This document shows, in pieces, positions 50,955 through 60,516 of a stretch of DNA of 64,000 nucleotides; the stretch's first letter is position 1, and each line of letters starts with the position of its first letter. The notes under the pieces were generated by a model. The model did no database searches. It saw only the letters and a list, made by a program, of their open reading frames with translations, and was not told the origin of the DNA. The stretch covers positions 11,611 to 75,610 of the forward strand of contig UQMA01000003.1 in NCBI GenBank assembly GCA_900542055.1, written 5' to 3'. The position numbers were made by a program, and so were the translations under genes. The DNA is from an uncultured Azospirillum sp. GTDB lineage: Bacteria; Pseudomonadota; Alphaproteobacteria; RF32; CAG-239.

Positions 50955-51602
50955 ATGATTGCCAAATTGCGCGGAATTGTTGATTTTTTCGGTGATGACA
51001 GCGCCATAATCGATGTTAACGGCGTAGGGTATTTGGTGTACGCCTCAAACCGAACACTTTCAAAATTGGTAAAAGGTTCAGAAACAACGCTTTTTATTGA
51101 AACGGTTGTCCGTGAAGACAGTATCAGCCTTTACGGTTTTACGTCTGCACTCGAAAAAGAGTGGTTTTTAACATTAACCAAAGTTCAGGGCGTGGGAGCA
51201 AAAGTCTGCTTGAGCATTCTTTCTATTTTAACTCCTCCGCAGCTTTCTCAGGCTATAGCCGCACAAGATAAAACTTCATTCACCAGAGCGGCGGGCGTTG
51301 GTCCTAAATTGGCCGCAAGAATTGTCACCGAGCTCAAAGGCAAAATGGTCGGACTTCCTGTCGGAGCCGATATTTCTGATTATGCAACGGCTATGGACGA
51401 TGAAAATCAGACAACAGCTTCAACAGAAAACTGCTCGGCTGCAAACGCCGTTGAAGATGCAATTTCGGCTTTGGTCAATCTTGGTTATCAGCGGATTGAT
51501 GCTTATCAAGCCGTAAATTCCGCCGCCGGAAAAAATCCCGATGCCGGAATTGCCGATTTAATTCGGTTAGCTTTAAAAGAATTTGCAACGCGGGAGATAT
51601 AA
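50955..51602 (+). CDS. ruvA: Holliday junction helicase subunit RuvA
   Basis: A 215-residue protein with the three RuvA domains: an N-terminal OB fold (MIAKLRGIVDFF, LVYASNRTLSKL), the helix-hairpin-helix domain (LTKVQGVGAKVCLSIL, RAAGVGPKLAARIVTELK), and a C-terminal three-helix domain that contacts RuvB (EDAISALVNLGY). It forms tetramers that hold the Holliday junction for RuvB-driven branch migration. ruvB starts four bases downstream. ruvC is not visible just upstream. Confidence 0.96.
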   Translation: MIAKLRGIVDFFGDDSAIIDVNGVGYLVYASNRTLSKLVKGSETTLFIETVVREDSISLYGFTSALEKEWFLTLTKVQGVGAKVCLSILSILTPPQLSQAIAAQDKTSFTRAAGVGPKLAARIVTELKGKMVGLPVGADISDYATAMDDENQTTASTENCSAANAVEDAISALVNLGYQRIDAYQAVNSAAGKNPDAGIADLIRLALKEFATREI

Positions 51603-51605
51603 AAA

Positions 51606-52664
51606 ATGGAACGTATTGTAAGCCCGCATGAATTACCAGAAGATGACAATGGAATTAACGCTCCGGTCAATCTCCGTCCTTCTTCGCTTGACGAATTTGT
51701 TGGTCAGCGTCAGGTTTGCGAAAATCTGAAAATCTTTATTGAAGCCGCAAAAATGCGCCATGAAGCGCTTGACCACGTTTTACTTTTCGGTCCCCCAGGA
51801 TTGGGGAAAACAACTTTAGCTTCGATTATAGCCAAAGAATTGGGAGTAAATTTCAAAGCGACTTCCGCTCCAATGATTTCAAAATCAGGTGATTTGGCAG
51901 CTATTTTGACCAATCTTGAAGCAAACGATGTTTTGTTTATTGATGAAATTCATCGTCTTAATCCGGCTATTGAAGAAGTTCTCTATTCGGCAATGGAAGA
52001 CTTTCAATTAGACTTAATAATCGGAGAAGGTCCCTCTGCCCGATCGGTAAAAATTGATTTACAACCTTTTACATTGGTTGGCGCCACAACTCGTTCGGGA
52101 TTATTGTCCACGCCTTTGCGCGAACGCTTCGGAATACCTTTGCGTTTGGATTTTTATTCTCCTGACGATTTGGAAAAAATTGTTTTAAGAGGCGCGCATT
52201 TGCTCAATGTACCGATGAATGAACAGGGAGCGCGCGAAATTGCCTGCCGTTCGCGAGGCACCCCGCGTGTTGCCGGACGGCTTTTGCGCCGCGTTCGTGA
52301 TTTCGGAGCTGTAACTTCAAACGGTGAAATCGGTGCCAAAACCGCAGATATGGCGCTCAAACGCCTTAATGTCGACAAGCTTGGACTTGATGCCTTTGAC
52401 AAACGCTATCTGACCTGCATAGCTCAAAATTACGGCGGAGGTCCGGTCGGCGCTGACACATTGGCCGCCGCATTGTCCGAAGAGCGCGACACCATTGAAG
52501 AAGTTATCGAACCGTTTTTGCTCAAACTTGGTTTTTTGCAACGTACACCGCGCGGACGCGTCATTTCCGATTTAGGCTGTGACTATCTTGGCTTGCCGCG
52601 AATGAGAAAAAACGTAAAACAATTTAACGAACAAAACGATTTATTTGCGCAAGGAGAAGAATAA
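51606..52664 (+). CDS. ruvB: Holliday junction helicase subunit RuvB
   Basis: A 352-residue AAA+ motor. Walker [10 protein letters not shown] lies near residues 63-71, Walker B FIDEIHRL follows, and sensor 1 is in LVGATTRSG. The arginine finger region RSRGTPR and the C-terminal winged-helix domain ([15 protein letters not shown]) are intact. With RuvA it drives branch migration in recombination repair. Its stop overlaps the ybgC start by one base. Confidence 0.97.
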   Translation: MERIVSPHELPEDDNGINAPVNLRPSSLDEFVGQRQVCENLKIFIEAAKMRHEALDHVLLFGPPGLGKTTLASIIAKELGVNFKATSAPMISKSGDLAAILTNLEANDVLFIDEIHRLNPAIEEVLYSAMEDFQLDLIIGEGPSARSVKIDLQPFTLVGATTRSGLLSTPLRERFGIPLRLDFYSPDDLEKIVLRGAHLLNVPMNEQGAREIACRSRGTPRVAGRLLRRVRDFGAVTSNGEIGAKTADMALKRLNVDKLGLDAFDKRYLTCIAQNYGGGPVGADTLAAALSEERDTIEEVIEPFLLKLGFLQRTPRGRVISDLGCDYLGLPRMRKNVKQFNEQNDLFAQGEE

Positions 52665-53104
52665 TGCCTGAAATTAATGCTCAGCAGGGAATTTTTGTTG
52701 AAGGAAAGTTTTATTTTCCGGTAAGAATTTATTATGAAGACACAGATGCCGGCGGCATAGTCTACTATGCAAATTATTTAAAATTTGCCGAACGAGCCAG
52801 AACGGAATTTATAAGAGCTGTCGGCTTTAATCAGCAAGAACAGCTTAACAGTGATGAACGCGCCGGATTTGTAGTCAGACATTGCGAGATAGACTATCAG
52901 GCTCCGGCCATGCTTGATGATTTATTAACGGTAAGCTGCGAAATTAGTGAATTCGGCGGTGCCTCGGCAACCATGCACCAAGAAATCCGCCGCGGTGATC
53001 AGCTTTTGGTCACTTTGGATGTAAAGGTTGTGTATGTTCTCCTAAAAAACAAACGCCCTTCCCGAATTCCAAATGAACTCAAAAATCTTCTGTCAGGAAA
53101 ATAA
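52664..53104 (+). CDS. ybgC: YbgC-type acyl-CoA thioesterase
   Basis: A 146-residue hot-dog-fold thioesterase. The catalytic region YYEDTDAGGIVYYANYLKFAERAR contains the conserved Asp and the Tyr/Asn of the YbgC group. YbgC belongs to the tol-pal locus in most proteobacteria and acts on short acyl-CoAs or acyl-ACP at the membrane. In alphaproteobacteria the usual order is ruvCAB-ybgC-tolQRAB-pal. Here the ruvAB-ybgC part is kept but tolQRA lies 10 kb away on the other strand. A terminator follows, so nothing is cotranscribed downstream. Confidence 0.92.
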   Translation: MPEINAQQGIFVEGKFYFPVRIYYEDTDAGGIVYYANYLKFAERARTEFIRAVGFNQQEQLNSDERAGFVVRHCEIDYQAPAMLDDLLTVSCEISEFGGASATMHQEIRRGDQLLVTLDVKVVYVLLKNKRPSRIPNELKNLLSGK

Positions 53105-53122
53105 ATCTGATATTTTGCACCG

Positions 53123-53156
53123 AAACTCCGTATAAAAAAATTATACGGAGTTTTTA
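53123..53156 (+). terminator. Terminator after ruvAB-ybgC
   Basis: The stem AAACTCCGTATAA/TTATACGGAGTTT with an A-rich loop is followed by T residues, 20 bases after the ybgC stop. Confidence 0.88.
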
Positions 53157-53269
53157 TGCTCTATAAGTTTAAAAAATAACAAAATTTTACCGACTTGACT
53201 TGACAACTGACGAAAAAGTTGTATCCCTACATAGTTTTAAAATAACTATATCCGAAAAAAGAGAAAAAA

Positions 53270-54997
53270 ATGCCGAAAATTTTGAAAAACCTAAAAAAAT
53301 TTTATCTTAAAAATTTTGCTCCAAAACTTTATGAAGTTTTGAAAAAAGGTTATACGACCGAACAATTCCGCCGCGACTGCCTTTCAGGTATGACCGTAGC
53401 TGTCATTTCAATTCCTCTTGCCATGGCTTTGGCCATTGCTTCAGGTGTTACACCTGCTCAAGGTCTTTATACTGCAATTGTCGCCGGATTTTTTATCGCT
53501 TTATTGGGCGGCAGCCGTTTTCAAATCGGCGGTCCGACCGGTGCATTTGTTGTCGTTATCTTTGACGTTATGCAAAACTATGGATACACCGGATTGGCCG
53601 CAACAATGCTTATTGCTGGTATTACGTTGATTATAGCCGGTTTTTTGCGTCTTGGTTCCTACATCCGTTATATTCCTTATCCTGTTGTAACGGGTTTTAC
53701 GGCAGGTATCGGTTTATTGCTTATATCAACTCAAATAAAAGATTTTTTGGGCTTAAAAATTGATAATGTTCCTGCCGATTTTATTCACAAATGGCAAGTC
53801 TATTTGTCAAATCTCGGAGAATATACCGCTGCTGCAATTTTTGTTTCAGCCATTTCTTTAGCCATAATTTTATTTATTCAATACAAAAAACCAAAACTTC
53901 CGGCATATTTAATTTGCGTTGTCACCGCCACTTTATTAGTTGCCCTGTTTGGTCTTAATATTGATACAATCGGCAACAAATTCGGCGGAGTTCCTCACTT
54001 TTTGCCAATGCCGAAAATTCCGGACGGTTTAACACTGAGCTTGTTCTTAAAAGTTATGCCTAGCGGTTTGACAATTGCCTTTTTGGCCGGCGTTGAATCT
54101 TTGTTGAGCGCTACCGTTGTCGATGGTATGAGCGGTGATAATCACAACTCAAATGCAGAATTGATTGCCGAGGGTACTGCAAATATTTTCAGTATGTTTT
54201 TTGCAGGCGTTCCGGCAACCGGAGCCATTGCGCGTACAGCTGCCAACTTTAAAGCCAAAGCATACTCTCCTGTATCGGGAATTATGCAATCCGTATTTTT
54301 GCTGTTGTTTATGCTTTTGCTCTCCCCTGCCGCAAAATATATTCCTCTGTCATGTTTGTCTGTTGTATTGATTTTAATCGGCTACAATATGATGAACATC
54401 GGCAAAATCATAAAACTTTTGGAAGGTCCGCGCGGCGACTGCTATACTTTGGTTGTAACTTTGCTCCTCACCGTTGTTGTTGACTTAAACACCGCTATCA
54501 GCGTTGGCTTTGTTATGTCCAGCATTATCTTTATGCACCGCATGAGCCGTGAAATCGAAGTAGAAACCGATGAAAAAGCCCTTGAATATAATGGCGGCGG
54601 ACGCGACTTAACCCAAGTTTTGCATGAAAAAGGCGTTGTTTCAATGCGTTTCTATGGACCTTTATTCTTTGGCGGAGCTTCTCAAATTGCAAATATGTTC
54701 AACCACATTGAAGAACATCCGAAAGTTGTTATTTTGCGTTTAGGCTATGTTCCTGTTGTTGATGCCACAGGCGCAAATGTTATTGTGGAATTTATTAAAA
54801 AGGTTAAAAAAGATAACACAAAGATAATTCTGTCTAATATCAAAAAACAACCACGCCGCGTTTTGCACTCCACTTTCTTAAGAGAAGGCATTGATTATCA
54901 TACAATTTCAATTGCTTCCAACTTTGAAAACGCATTAAAAATGACACGTCGTTATTTGAAAGCGCAAGAAAAAACTGGACAAAGCGACAAAAAATAA
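53270..54997 (+). CDS. SulP-family anion transporter with STAS domain
   Basis: A 575-residue transporter. The N-terminal domain has RRDCLSGMTVAVISIPLAMALAIASGVTPAQGLYTAIVAGF and RFQIGGPTGAFV, the SulP signature, within about 12 to 14 membrane helices. The STAS domain follows at about residues 445-560 (VVILRLGYVPVVDATGANVIVEF). SulP proteins carry sulfate, bicarbonate or dicarboxylates; the substrate cannot be assigned from sequence alone, and no carbonic anhydrase or sulfate gene is adjacent. It has its own promoter space of about 110 bases. Confidence 0.93.
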   Translation: MPKILKNLKKFYLKNFAPKLYEVLKKGYTTEQFRRDCLSGMTVAVISIPLAMALAIASGVTPAQGLYTAIVAGFFIALLGGSRFQIGGPTGAFVVVIFDVMQNYGYTGLAATMLIAGITLIIAGFLRLGSYIRYIPYPVVTGFTAGIGLLLISTQIKDFLGLKIDNVPADFIHKWQVYLSNLGEYTAAAIFVSAISLAIILFIQYKKPKLPAYLICVVTATLLVALFGLNIDTIGNKFGGVPHFLPMPKIPDGLTLSLFLKVMPSGLTIAFLAGVESLLSATVVDGMSGDNHNSNAELIAEGTANIFSMFFAGVPATGAIARTAANFKAKAYSPVSGIMQSVFLLLFMLLLSPAAKYIPLSCLSVVLILIGYNMMNIGKIIKLLEGPRGDCYTLVVTLLLTVVVDLNTAISVGFVMSSIIFMHRMSREIEVETDEKALEYNGGGRDLTQVLHEKGVVSMRFYGPLFFGGASQIANMFNHIEEHPKVVILRLGYVPVVDATGANVIVEFIKKVKKDNTKIILSNIKKQPRRVLHSTFLREGIDYHTISIASNFENALKMTRRYLKAQEKTGQSDKK

Positions 54998-55040
54998 GTA
55001 TATTATTGTCAAAGTTTTATCTTTGACATGGAGTGTGCTT

Positions 55041-55604
55041 ATGGATATTTATCGCGTTGTATGTAGTGAAAATCAGCGGTTATACCCAGGGAAAACATTT
55101 ATTGATTTTATGCCCGCCGGTACTAACCGCTGTGAAAACGCCGTTATTCACGATAGTATTTTGAAAATGCGTCAAATGATCAACCCAGAGGTCGACAGCC
55201 TGACCACTGGGTTGCTTTTGTATGATTTCGGCGATGGAAACATCAGCCTGCAGTACGAAAAAGCTTATAATTATATAATACGGCGCAATCAAGCTTATAT
55301 AAAAGATAAATACGAAAATATGATAATAGAGCGCTTTAAGGATATGCGGGCAATGGGAAAAGAAAAAACTCTGGATGTCAGCTTGTCTACATTAGCCGTC
55401 GTTTATGACTTTTATAAAAGTGATAATACAAACTCAGATTCTCCGCGCAGCGCAAGAGAAGCGGAGCTTCGGCGTAAAGCTGAAGAGTACAGGCAATTGC
55501 AAAAACGCAAACAAGTTTCTATCAATAATGCGCGCACTAAAGATTCGCCATATTCGCCATCACAGATTATGGCTTGGAAAATGGCTCATTATAACGGCGA
55601 TTAA
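55041..55604 (+). CDS. Hypothetical protein
   Basis: A 187-residue soluble protein starting at the ATG at 55041 (GGAGTG upstream). The first half is mixed (IYRVVCSENQRLYPGKTFIDF), and the second half is helical and basic, ending in a QKRKQ-rich segment and SPSQIMAWKMAHYN. No signal peptide, membrane helix or known motif is seen. It converges with the Nudix gene (stop codons three bases apart). I do not recognise it. Confidence 0.6.
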   Translation: MDIYRVVCSENQRLYPGKTFIDFMPAGTNRCENAVIHDSILKMRQMINPEVDSLTTGLLLYDFGDGNISLQYEKAYNYIIRRNQAYIKDKYENMIIERFKDMRAMGKEKTLDVSLSTLAVVYDFYKSDNTNSDSPRSAREAELRRKAEEYRQLQKRKQVSINNARTKDSPYSPSQIMAWKMAHYNGD

Positions 55605-55607
55605 TTT

Positions 55608-56246
55608 TTATTTTTCAGAATTGTTCACAAAGCGCTTTATCATATCGAGCGCCTTGTTATAGTAATCTTTGCTGTGAGCAGCCACATCTGATTTGCTTAT
55701 ATTGCGAAATTCAAGCGTATAACTGCTATCGGGATTGCGTTTAATTCCTCTGGCTTCAATAGATTGCACTTTATCCGCCATCAGATCGGCAAATTCGTCA
55801 ATATCGACTTCATACAAACCGGCAACCTCTTCCGGCTGCAAAACGGCTTTATATGGAGATCCTGTCACCATCGCCACATAAACCATTTGAAATTCACGGT
55901 TATTAATATTTTCAGCCTCATAAATTTCTTTGCTTGTAAACAATTTAACAATATCGTCTTTTTGAAGTTTCAATCCCAATTCTTCCTGTATTTCACGATA
56001 GCCGTCTTTAACCTCTTCACCGGCACGAATGTGACCGGCAGCTGAAATATCCAGCTTATCGGGAAATATATCTTTGTTGGGATTACGCAGCTGCAACCAT
56101 AGCAGAGTTTTTCCATCTGGTGTTTTATGAGCCAGCCAACAATGAAAAGTTTTGTGCCACAATCCTTCACGGTGTGCCTGCGACTTCATTGCTGTACCCA
56201 AAAGGTTCATATTTTCATCAAAAATATCAATCAATTCATCTGCCAT
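55608..56246 (-). CDS. Nudix hydrolase
   Basis: A 212-residue Nudix protein with an N-terminal beta domain (LIDIFDENMNLLGTAMKSQAHREGLWHKTFHCWL) like that of isopentenyl-diphosphate-isomerase-type Nudix enzymes. The Nudix box reads GHIRAGEE-VKDGY-REIQEELGL, with six residues instead of seven between the first Glu and REI. All metal-binding Glu residues remain. The C-terminal 80 residues are extra relative to the minimal fold. It should hydrolyse a nucleotide-linked pyrophosphate; the substrate is not predictable. Confidence 0.85.
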   Translation of the reverse strand: MADELIDIFDENMNLLGTAMKSQAHREGLWHKTFHCWLAHKTPDGKTLLWLQLRNPNKDIFPDKLDISAAGHIRAGEEVKDGYREIQEELGLKLQKDDIVKLFTSKEIYEAENINNREFQMVYVAMVTGSPYKAVLQPEEVAGLYEVDIDEFADLMADKVQSIEARGIKRNPDSSYTLEFRNISKSDVAAHSKDYYNKALDMIKRFVNNSEK

Positions 56247-56264
56247 AGTCGTGTGCCCTTCATT

Positions 56265-56984
56265 TTAGTCAAGATAATATTCTATTGTCGAAACAACGCG
56301 CACCTTTTTTTCAATGCTGTTCATCTCAACAGAGCTTGCGGTTTCTCTACGCGGCAAAATTGAAAAAACGCCTTGTGTTGCTTGACGGATTTTACCGACT
56401 TTAGAGTTTGAACTCTTAGCAAACTCAGCGGCGGCGGCAGCGGCATTGCGAGTAGCATCTTCAAGCATTTGCGGTTTGATTTCATTAATTTTTGTAAAAA
56501 TGTAAGCAACCGGACTATAAGCATTATTGTCAAGCACAATTCCTTTAGCAATCAATGTGCCTGTTGAATTTATGGCTTTATCAACCAAATCAACATTATT
56601 TGAACTTACTTCTATGTTTTGAGATAAAATGTATCTGTTTGTAGGTGTATCTGTACGATAAGGATTAGCCATCAAATCATTGATTTCAGAACGTTTAATT
56701 GTAACTTCATCATCCTTAAAGCCCATATCTTTCAAAAAAGAAACAACAATTTTCCGCTGATCTTCAACTTCTTTTTGAGCAATAGACAAATCATTTCCGG
56801 TTACAACATATTTAATATCCCATACGCCGAGATCAGCGCGGACATTCATTTCCGCCAAACCTTTTACGGTAACAAAATTAGATTCCATTTTTGTATGGTA
56901 ATAATAGTATCCGGGAAAAAAACCACCGGCAGTAATACCGGCAGCCAAAACCACGGCAGAAACAAATTTGGTAACATCCGACAT
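56265..56984 (-). CDS. SIMPL-domain (DUF541) periplasmic protein
   Basis: A 239-residue protein from the ATG at 56984 (TTAGGAGAGATAAT). An N-terminal membrane anchor (about 7-28) is followed by the SIMPL pattern: NFVTVKGLAEMNVRADLGVWDIKYVVTGNDL, NRYILSQNIEVSSNNVDLVDKA and a C-terminal beta strand rich in hydrophobic residues (VRVVSTIEYYLD). DUF541 proteins are periplasmic oligomers of uncertain function linked with oxidative stress. It is likely coupled to the Nudix gene 18 bases downstream. Confidence 0.85.
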   Translation of the reverse strand: MSDVTKFVSAVVLAAGITAGGFFPGYYYYHTKMESNFVTVKGLAEMNVRADLGVWDIKYVVTGNDLSIAQKEVEDQRKIVVSFLKDMGFKDDEVTIKRSEINDLMANPYRTDTPTNRYILSQNIEVSSNNVDLVDKAINSTGTLIAKGIVLDNNAYSPVAYIFTKINEIKPQMLEDATRNAAAAAAEFAKSSNSKVGKIRQATQGVFSILPRRETASSVEMNSIEKKVRVVSTIEYYLD

Positions 56985-57179
56985 ATTATCTCTCCTAAAA
57001 TAAATTGTATAAGCAAGTCTCATATCAAATATATAAGTATTTCTAATATTATTACTATCCTTTTTTGGCTTTGGCAACTGCTTCAACAAAATATTCAGCA
57101 AAACAAATTTGAAAAATGTAATAAAAAGTATTGACGAAGCAGAAAAGTTAAGCTAAATATACTCCGGTAGTTCGCCGAT

Positions 57180-57267
57180 GGAGTGTTGGCAGAGCGGTAA
57201 TGCAGCGGATTGCTAATCCGTCACCGTGAATAGCGGTGCACAGGTTCGAGTCCTGTACACTCCGCCA
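57180..57267 (+). tRNA. tRNA-Ser (anticodon GCU)
   Basis: An 88-base class II tRNA. Acceptor GGAGTGT/ACACTCC, anticodon stem-loop GCGGA-TTGCTAA-TCCGT with anticodon GCU, a long variable arm (CACCGTGAATAGCGGTG), T arm CAGG-TTCGAGT-CCTG, discriminator G and encoded CCA. Confidence 0.97.
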
Positions 57268-57271
57268 CTTA

Positions 57272-57297
57272 GAGCCCTGATTTTCAGGGCTTTTTTC
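57272..57297 (+). terminator. Terminator after tRNA-Ser
   Basis: The stem AGCCCTGA/TCAGGGCT with a short T loop is followed by six T, starting five bases after the tRNA CCA end. Confidence 0.88.
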
Positions 57298-57451
57298 TTT
57301 ATCTAACACCTGAAATATCGCCTTTTTAAAATCTCTGATTGTGCTTTTTTGTGCGATTCGTCTACTCTAAAGCCGGATAACAAATAAACACAAAAATAGT
57401 TATTGACTTTTAGAACAAAATGGCATAAATATCTTTCTGTTTTTATACCAT

Positions 57452-57525
57452 TGCTTCATCGTCTAATGGTAGGACAGCGGACTCTGACTCCGTTAATCTT
57501 GGTTCGAATCCAGGTGAAGCAGCCA
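57452..57525 (+). tRNA. tRNA-Gln (anticodon CUG)
   Basis: A 74-base tRNA. Acceptor TGCTTCA/TGAAGCA, D arm with AATGGTAGGACA, anticodon stem-loop GCGGA-CTCTGAC-TCCGT (anticodon CUG), T arm CTTGG-TTCGAAT-CCAGG, and encoded CCA. It reads CAG codons. Confidence 0.96.
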
Positions 57526-57533
57526 CACTGAAC

Positions 57534-57569
57534 AGAGGTTAGATTTTGAGGTCTAACCTCTTGTTTTTT
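57534..57569 (+). terminator. Terminator after tRNA-Gln
   Basis: A perfect ten-base stem AGAGGTTAGA/TCTAACCTCT is followed by TTG and a T6 run, beginning nine bases after the tRNA. Confidence 0.85.
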
Positions 57570-58019
57570 AATAATATTTTGCGGTTCGAACGGACGTATT
57601 TTCACAGATTCCGAAATTGCCCGCAGATTCAGTTGTTCGGAAATTCCGAACAGTTCAAAATGAAGGAAATAGACAGGTTTCGCGTGAAGTTGATTATTTG
57701 ACGATTACCCTCCAACTGAACTGTTTCCATTTTAGAAATAAATTACCAAAAATCTCAAAAGCGGCGTTGGTGGAAAATAAAAGCAGGAAACAACAATTTG
57801 CACATATTTTTATTGTAAAGAAGTAAGAAAGCGAATATAATATAAAGCAATATATAATTATTATACATAAACATAAATTGTCTATTATTATTGAGTTTCA
57901 TAGTTTTATTTTTAAGAATTTTTCTTAAATATGCTATTTTCTTAACAATAATGCTTTTTATCGTTTGTTATAGAGTTAGAGTAATAAAATAAAAGTCAAA
58001 TTATTAAAAATAAAAAATT
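57570..58019 (+). other. 450-base spacer, no supported gene
   Basis: Frames are short and without ribosome sites. A TTG-started frame of 69 codons at 57617 has no recognisable product and is probably chance or a remnant. A short inverted repeat TTCGGAA/TTCCGAA lies near 57638-57652. The right part is very AT-rich and must contain the promoter for the gene at 58020. Confidence 0.4.
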
Positions 58020-58436
58020 ATGAAGACAATTAAAAATCTTTTGTTTACAAGTATTGCAACTATGGGTGCCTTTATGCTTTGTGGAGCTGTATTTGAAATA
58101 TACGAGCCATTTGCAGCATCAGTTGTATTTTCATTGATATATGCTGTAATCGGCGTATGTCAAACTGAAAGCACTGACAATATTACAACTGCCGGCGCTG
58201 TTTTTCTCACAAGCTTCGCACTGTTTGCACTTGCTTGGTTCGTCAACAAAGAACTAACTTCTTTTTACTATTCTCAGGACTGGGATGGTTGCGAATGGTC
58301 TCCTGAATTGGCCAATTTTACATGGAATTGGCTTGCACAGATTCCTATCTCCGTTTTTTTAGCATTTTTCACTTGGAAATATGCTGACAAATTCAGAAAT
58401 GAACTTGATAAAGAAGATGCCGAAATGAATGCTTAA
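58020..58436 (+). CDS. Four-helix membrane protein of unknown function
   Basis: A 138-residue protein with about four hydrophobic helices (residues 8-25, 32-48, 57-75, 104-122) and a charged C-terminus (KFRNELDKEDAEMNA). No motif is recognised. The 40 bases before the ATG are nearly pure A/T with no Shine-Dalgarno site, unlike most genes here. It has a strong terminator and stands alone after the tRNA genes. It could be a recent acquisition. Confidence 0.65.
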   Translation: MKTIKNLLFTSIATMGAFMLCGAVFEIYEPFAASVVFSLIYAVIGVCQTESTDNITTAGAVFLTSFALFALAWFVNKELTSFYYSQDWDGCEWSPELANFTWNWLAQIPISVFLAFFTWKYADKFRNELDKEDAEMNA

Positions 58437-58457
58437 ACAGAAAGATTAATCAAAAAA

Positions 58458-58494
58458 ACAGCAGAGAAAGCAATTTCTCCGCTGTTTTTTTTAT
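58458..58494 (+). terminator. Terminator after the gene at 58020
   Basis: The stem ACAGCAGAGAAA/TTTCTCCGCTGT (one mismatch) is followed by eight T. Confidence 0.88.
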
Positions 58495-58562
58495 TATCCT
58501 CATCTAATAATTCTTAGCTATTTATATTATGCAACCAGTTCAATCCGGTCATTCTTCTCATT

Positions 58563-58590
58563 AAAAAAGGCGGTGTTCTACCGCCTTTTT
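58563..58590 (-). terminator. Terminator after aspS
   Basis: The stem AAGGCGGT/ACCGCCTT is flanked by A and T runs. On the minus strand it begins a few bases past the aspS stop at 58594. It can also act on the plus strand. Confidence 0.85.
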
Positions 58591-58593
58591 CAT

Positions 58594-60366
58594 TTATTTT
58601 TTATCTTCCAAATCGACCTTAATATGCAATTCTTTCATTTGCAGCTCGGTTACATAGTTCGGTGCCTGCATCATTAAATCCTGTGCCTTTCCATTTAGCG
58701 GGAATAGAATCACATCACGAATGATAGGTTCATCCAAAAGCAACATAACCAAACGATCAACACCATAAGCAGAACCAGCGTGCGGTGGCGCGCCAAACTT
58801 AAAAGCACTAATCATACCGCCAAATTTATTATCTACGACCGAATTGTCATAACCGGCAATTTCAAAAGCTTTGTACATAATTTCAGGTTCATGGTTGCGA
58901 ACGGCGCCGGACAGCAATTCAACACCATTGCAAACAAAGTCATATTGATAAGCTAAAATATCCAGCGGATTTTTATTCAACAATGCATCCATACCGCCTT
59001 GAGGCATTGAAAACGGATTGTGCGAAAATTCAACAGCGCCGGTTTCTTCATTTTCTTCATAGAACGGAAAATCAACAATCCAGCACATTTTGAAACTGTT
59101 TTCATCAATCAACCCCAATTCACTGCCGACTTTGTTGCGCAAACGACCACTGAATTTATCAAATTTCAGACCATTGCCGACCATAAAGATAACAGCATCT
59201 CCTTCTTCAGCGCCAAATTGCGCTTTCAATTCAGCCAATTTAGCTTCAGAGAGCATTTTAGCAATACCTTTTGCGCCTGTCTGTGCAAAAGCGACATAAG
59301 CAATTCCGCCCATACCTTCTTCTTTGGCAAAAGCATCAAGCTTATCGAAAAACGAACGCGGTTTATCTGCAATACCATTAACGACCATGGCTTTAACGGT
59401 TTTTCCTTCTTTAACCAAACCGTCATAAACGCCAAAACCGCTGTCTCCGAAAAACGAAGTAGCATTTTGTAAAATCAACGGATTACGCAAATCAGGTTTA
59501 TCTGAGCCGTAAGTCATCATTGCTTCACGGAAAGGAATATGCACAAATGGAGCCTGATCAACGGTTTTTCCGTTAGCAAATTCATTGAAAATTGTCCCCA
59601 AAGTATGTTCGATAACACCGAACACATCATCTTGAGTGGCAAAACTCATTTCCATATCCATTTGATAAAATTCCCCCGGAGAACGATCGGCGCGAGGATC
59701 TTCATCGCGGAAACATGGAGCAATTTGAAAATATTTATCAAAACCCGAAACCATCAACAGCTGTTTAAACTGTTGCGGAGCCTGAGGCAATGCATAAAAT
59801 TTCCCCGGATTAATGCGGGAAGGAACCAAAAAGTCGCGGGCGCCCTCCGGAGAAGAAGCCGTCAAAATAGGTGTTTGATATTCAGTAAAACCCTGTTCTC
59901 TCATCAATTCACGAGAACGTTGAATAACTGCCGAACGCAGCAAAATATTTTTATGAATGCGATCTTTTCTCAAATCAAGAAAACGGTATTTCAGTCTGAT
60001 TTCTTCAGGCGCATCATCTTCTATGGCAACCTGAAACGGCAGCATATCTGCTTTGGAATAAACAGTCAAACCATCAACTTTTATTTCTATCTCGCCAGTC
60101 GGCAAGTTTTTATTTATGCTTTCGCGGATAACCGCTTCACCGTCAATACCGATAACCGATTCAACACGCAATTCTTGAATTTGCTCAAACAACGGCGATG
60201 CGCTGTCAAACACGCATTGAGTGATACCGTAATGGTCTCGCAAATCGACAAAACACAAATTTCCCAAATTTCTCTTACGGTGAATCCAACCGGCAAGTTT
60301 AACTCTTTTGCCGGCATCGGACGCTCTTAATTGTCCGCACGTAAAATTACGATATTGATTAGTCAT
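58594..60366 (-). CDS. aspS: Aspartyl-tRNA synthetase
   Basis: A 590-residue bacterial-type class II synthetase. An N-terminal OB-fold anticodon-binding domain (KLAGWIHRKRNLGNLCFVDLRDHYG) is followed by motif 2 (FRDEDPRADRSPGEFYQMDME), the bacteria-specific GAD insertion (about 280-410) and motif 3 (GSAYGVDRLVMLL) near the C-terminus. It charges tRNA-Asp; alphaproteobacterial enzymes may also charge tRNA-Asn when no AsnRS exists. The gene stands alone on the minus strand, divergent from rnd. Confidence 0.97.
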   Translation of the reverse strand: MTNQYRNFTCGQLRASDAGKRVKLAGWIHRKRNLGNLCFVDLRDHYGITQCVFDSASPLFEQIQELRVESVIGIDGEAVIRESINKNLPTGEIEIKVDGLTVYSKADMLPFQVAIEDDAPEEIRLKYRFLDLRKDRIHKNILLRSAVIQRSRELMREQGFTEYQTPILTASSPEGARDFLVPSRINPGKFYALPQAPQQFKQLLMVSGFDKYFQIAPCFRDEDPRADRSPGEFYQMDMEMSFATQDDVFGVIEHTLGTIFNEFANGKTVDQAPFVHIPFREAMMTYGSDKPDLRNPLILQNATSFFGDSGFGVYDGLVKEGKTVKAMVVNGIADKPRSFFDKLDAFAKEEGMGGIAYVAFAQTGAKGIAKMLSEAKLAELKAQFGAEEGDAVIFMVGNGLKFDKFSGRLRNKVGSELGLIDENSFKMCWIVDFPFYEENEETGAVEFSHNPFSMPQGGMDALLNKNPLDILAYQYDFVCNGVELLSGAVRNHEPEIMYKAFEIAGYDNSVVDNKFGGMISAFKFGAPPHAGSAYGVDRLVMLLLDEPIIRDVILFPLNGKAQDLMMQAPNYVTELQMKELHIKVDLEDKK

Positions 60367-60516
60367 TGTAACCCCTGTTTTTGTTAATTATGAGCGGTAT
60401 TATTAAGCTAAAATCAATTGAAATCAACTCTAAAAACAAAATTGCACCGTTTTTTAAAACAATTTTAAGCATATATTGCTATTTTTTCGCTTTATAAAAA
60501 CTATTGGGACAAAACT

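Noticed and set aside
55970..56050. Broken Nudix box (six instead of seven residues before REI)
   Set aside because: All metal-binding Glu residues are present and similar spacing occurs in related Nudix proteins that I recall; reported only as a note.
57617..57826. Gene of 69 codons after tRNA-Gln, possible integrase remnant
   Set aside because: TTG start without ribosome site, no recognisable motif, and no prophage genes nearby.
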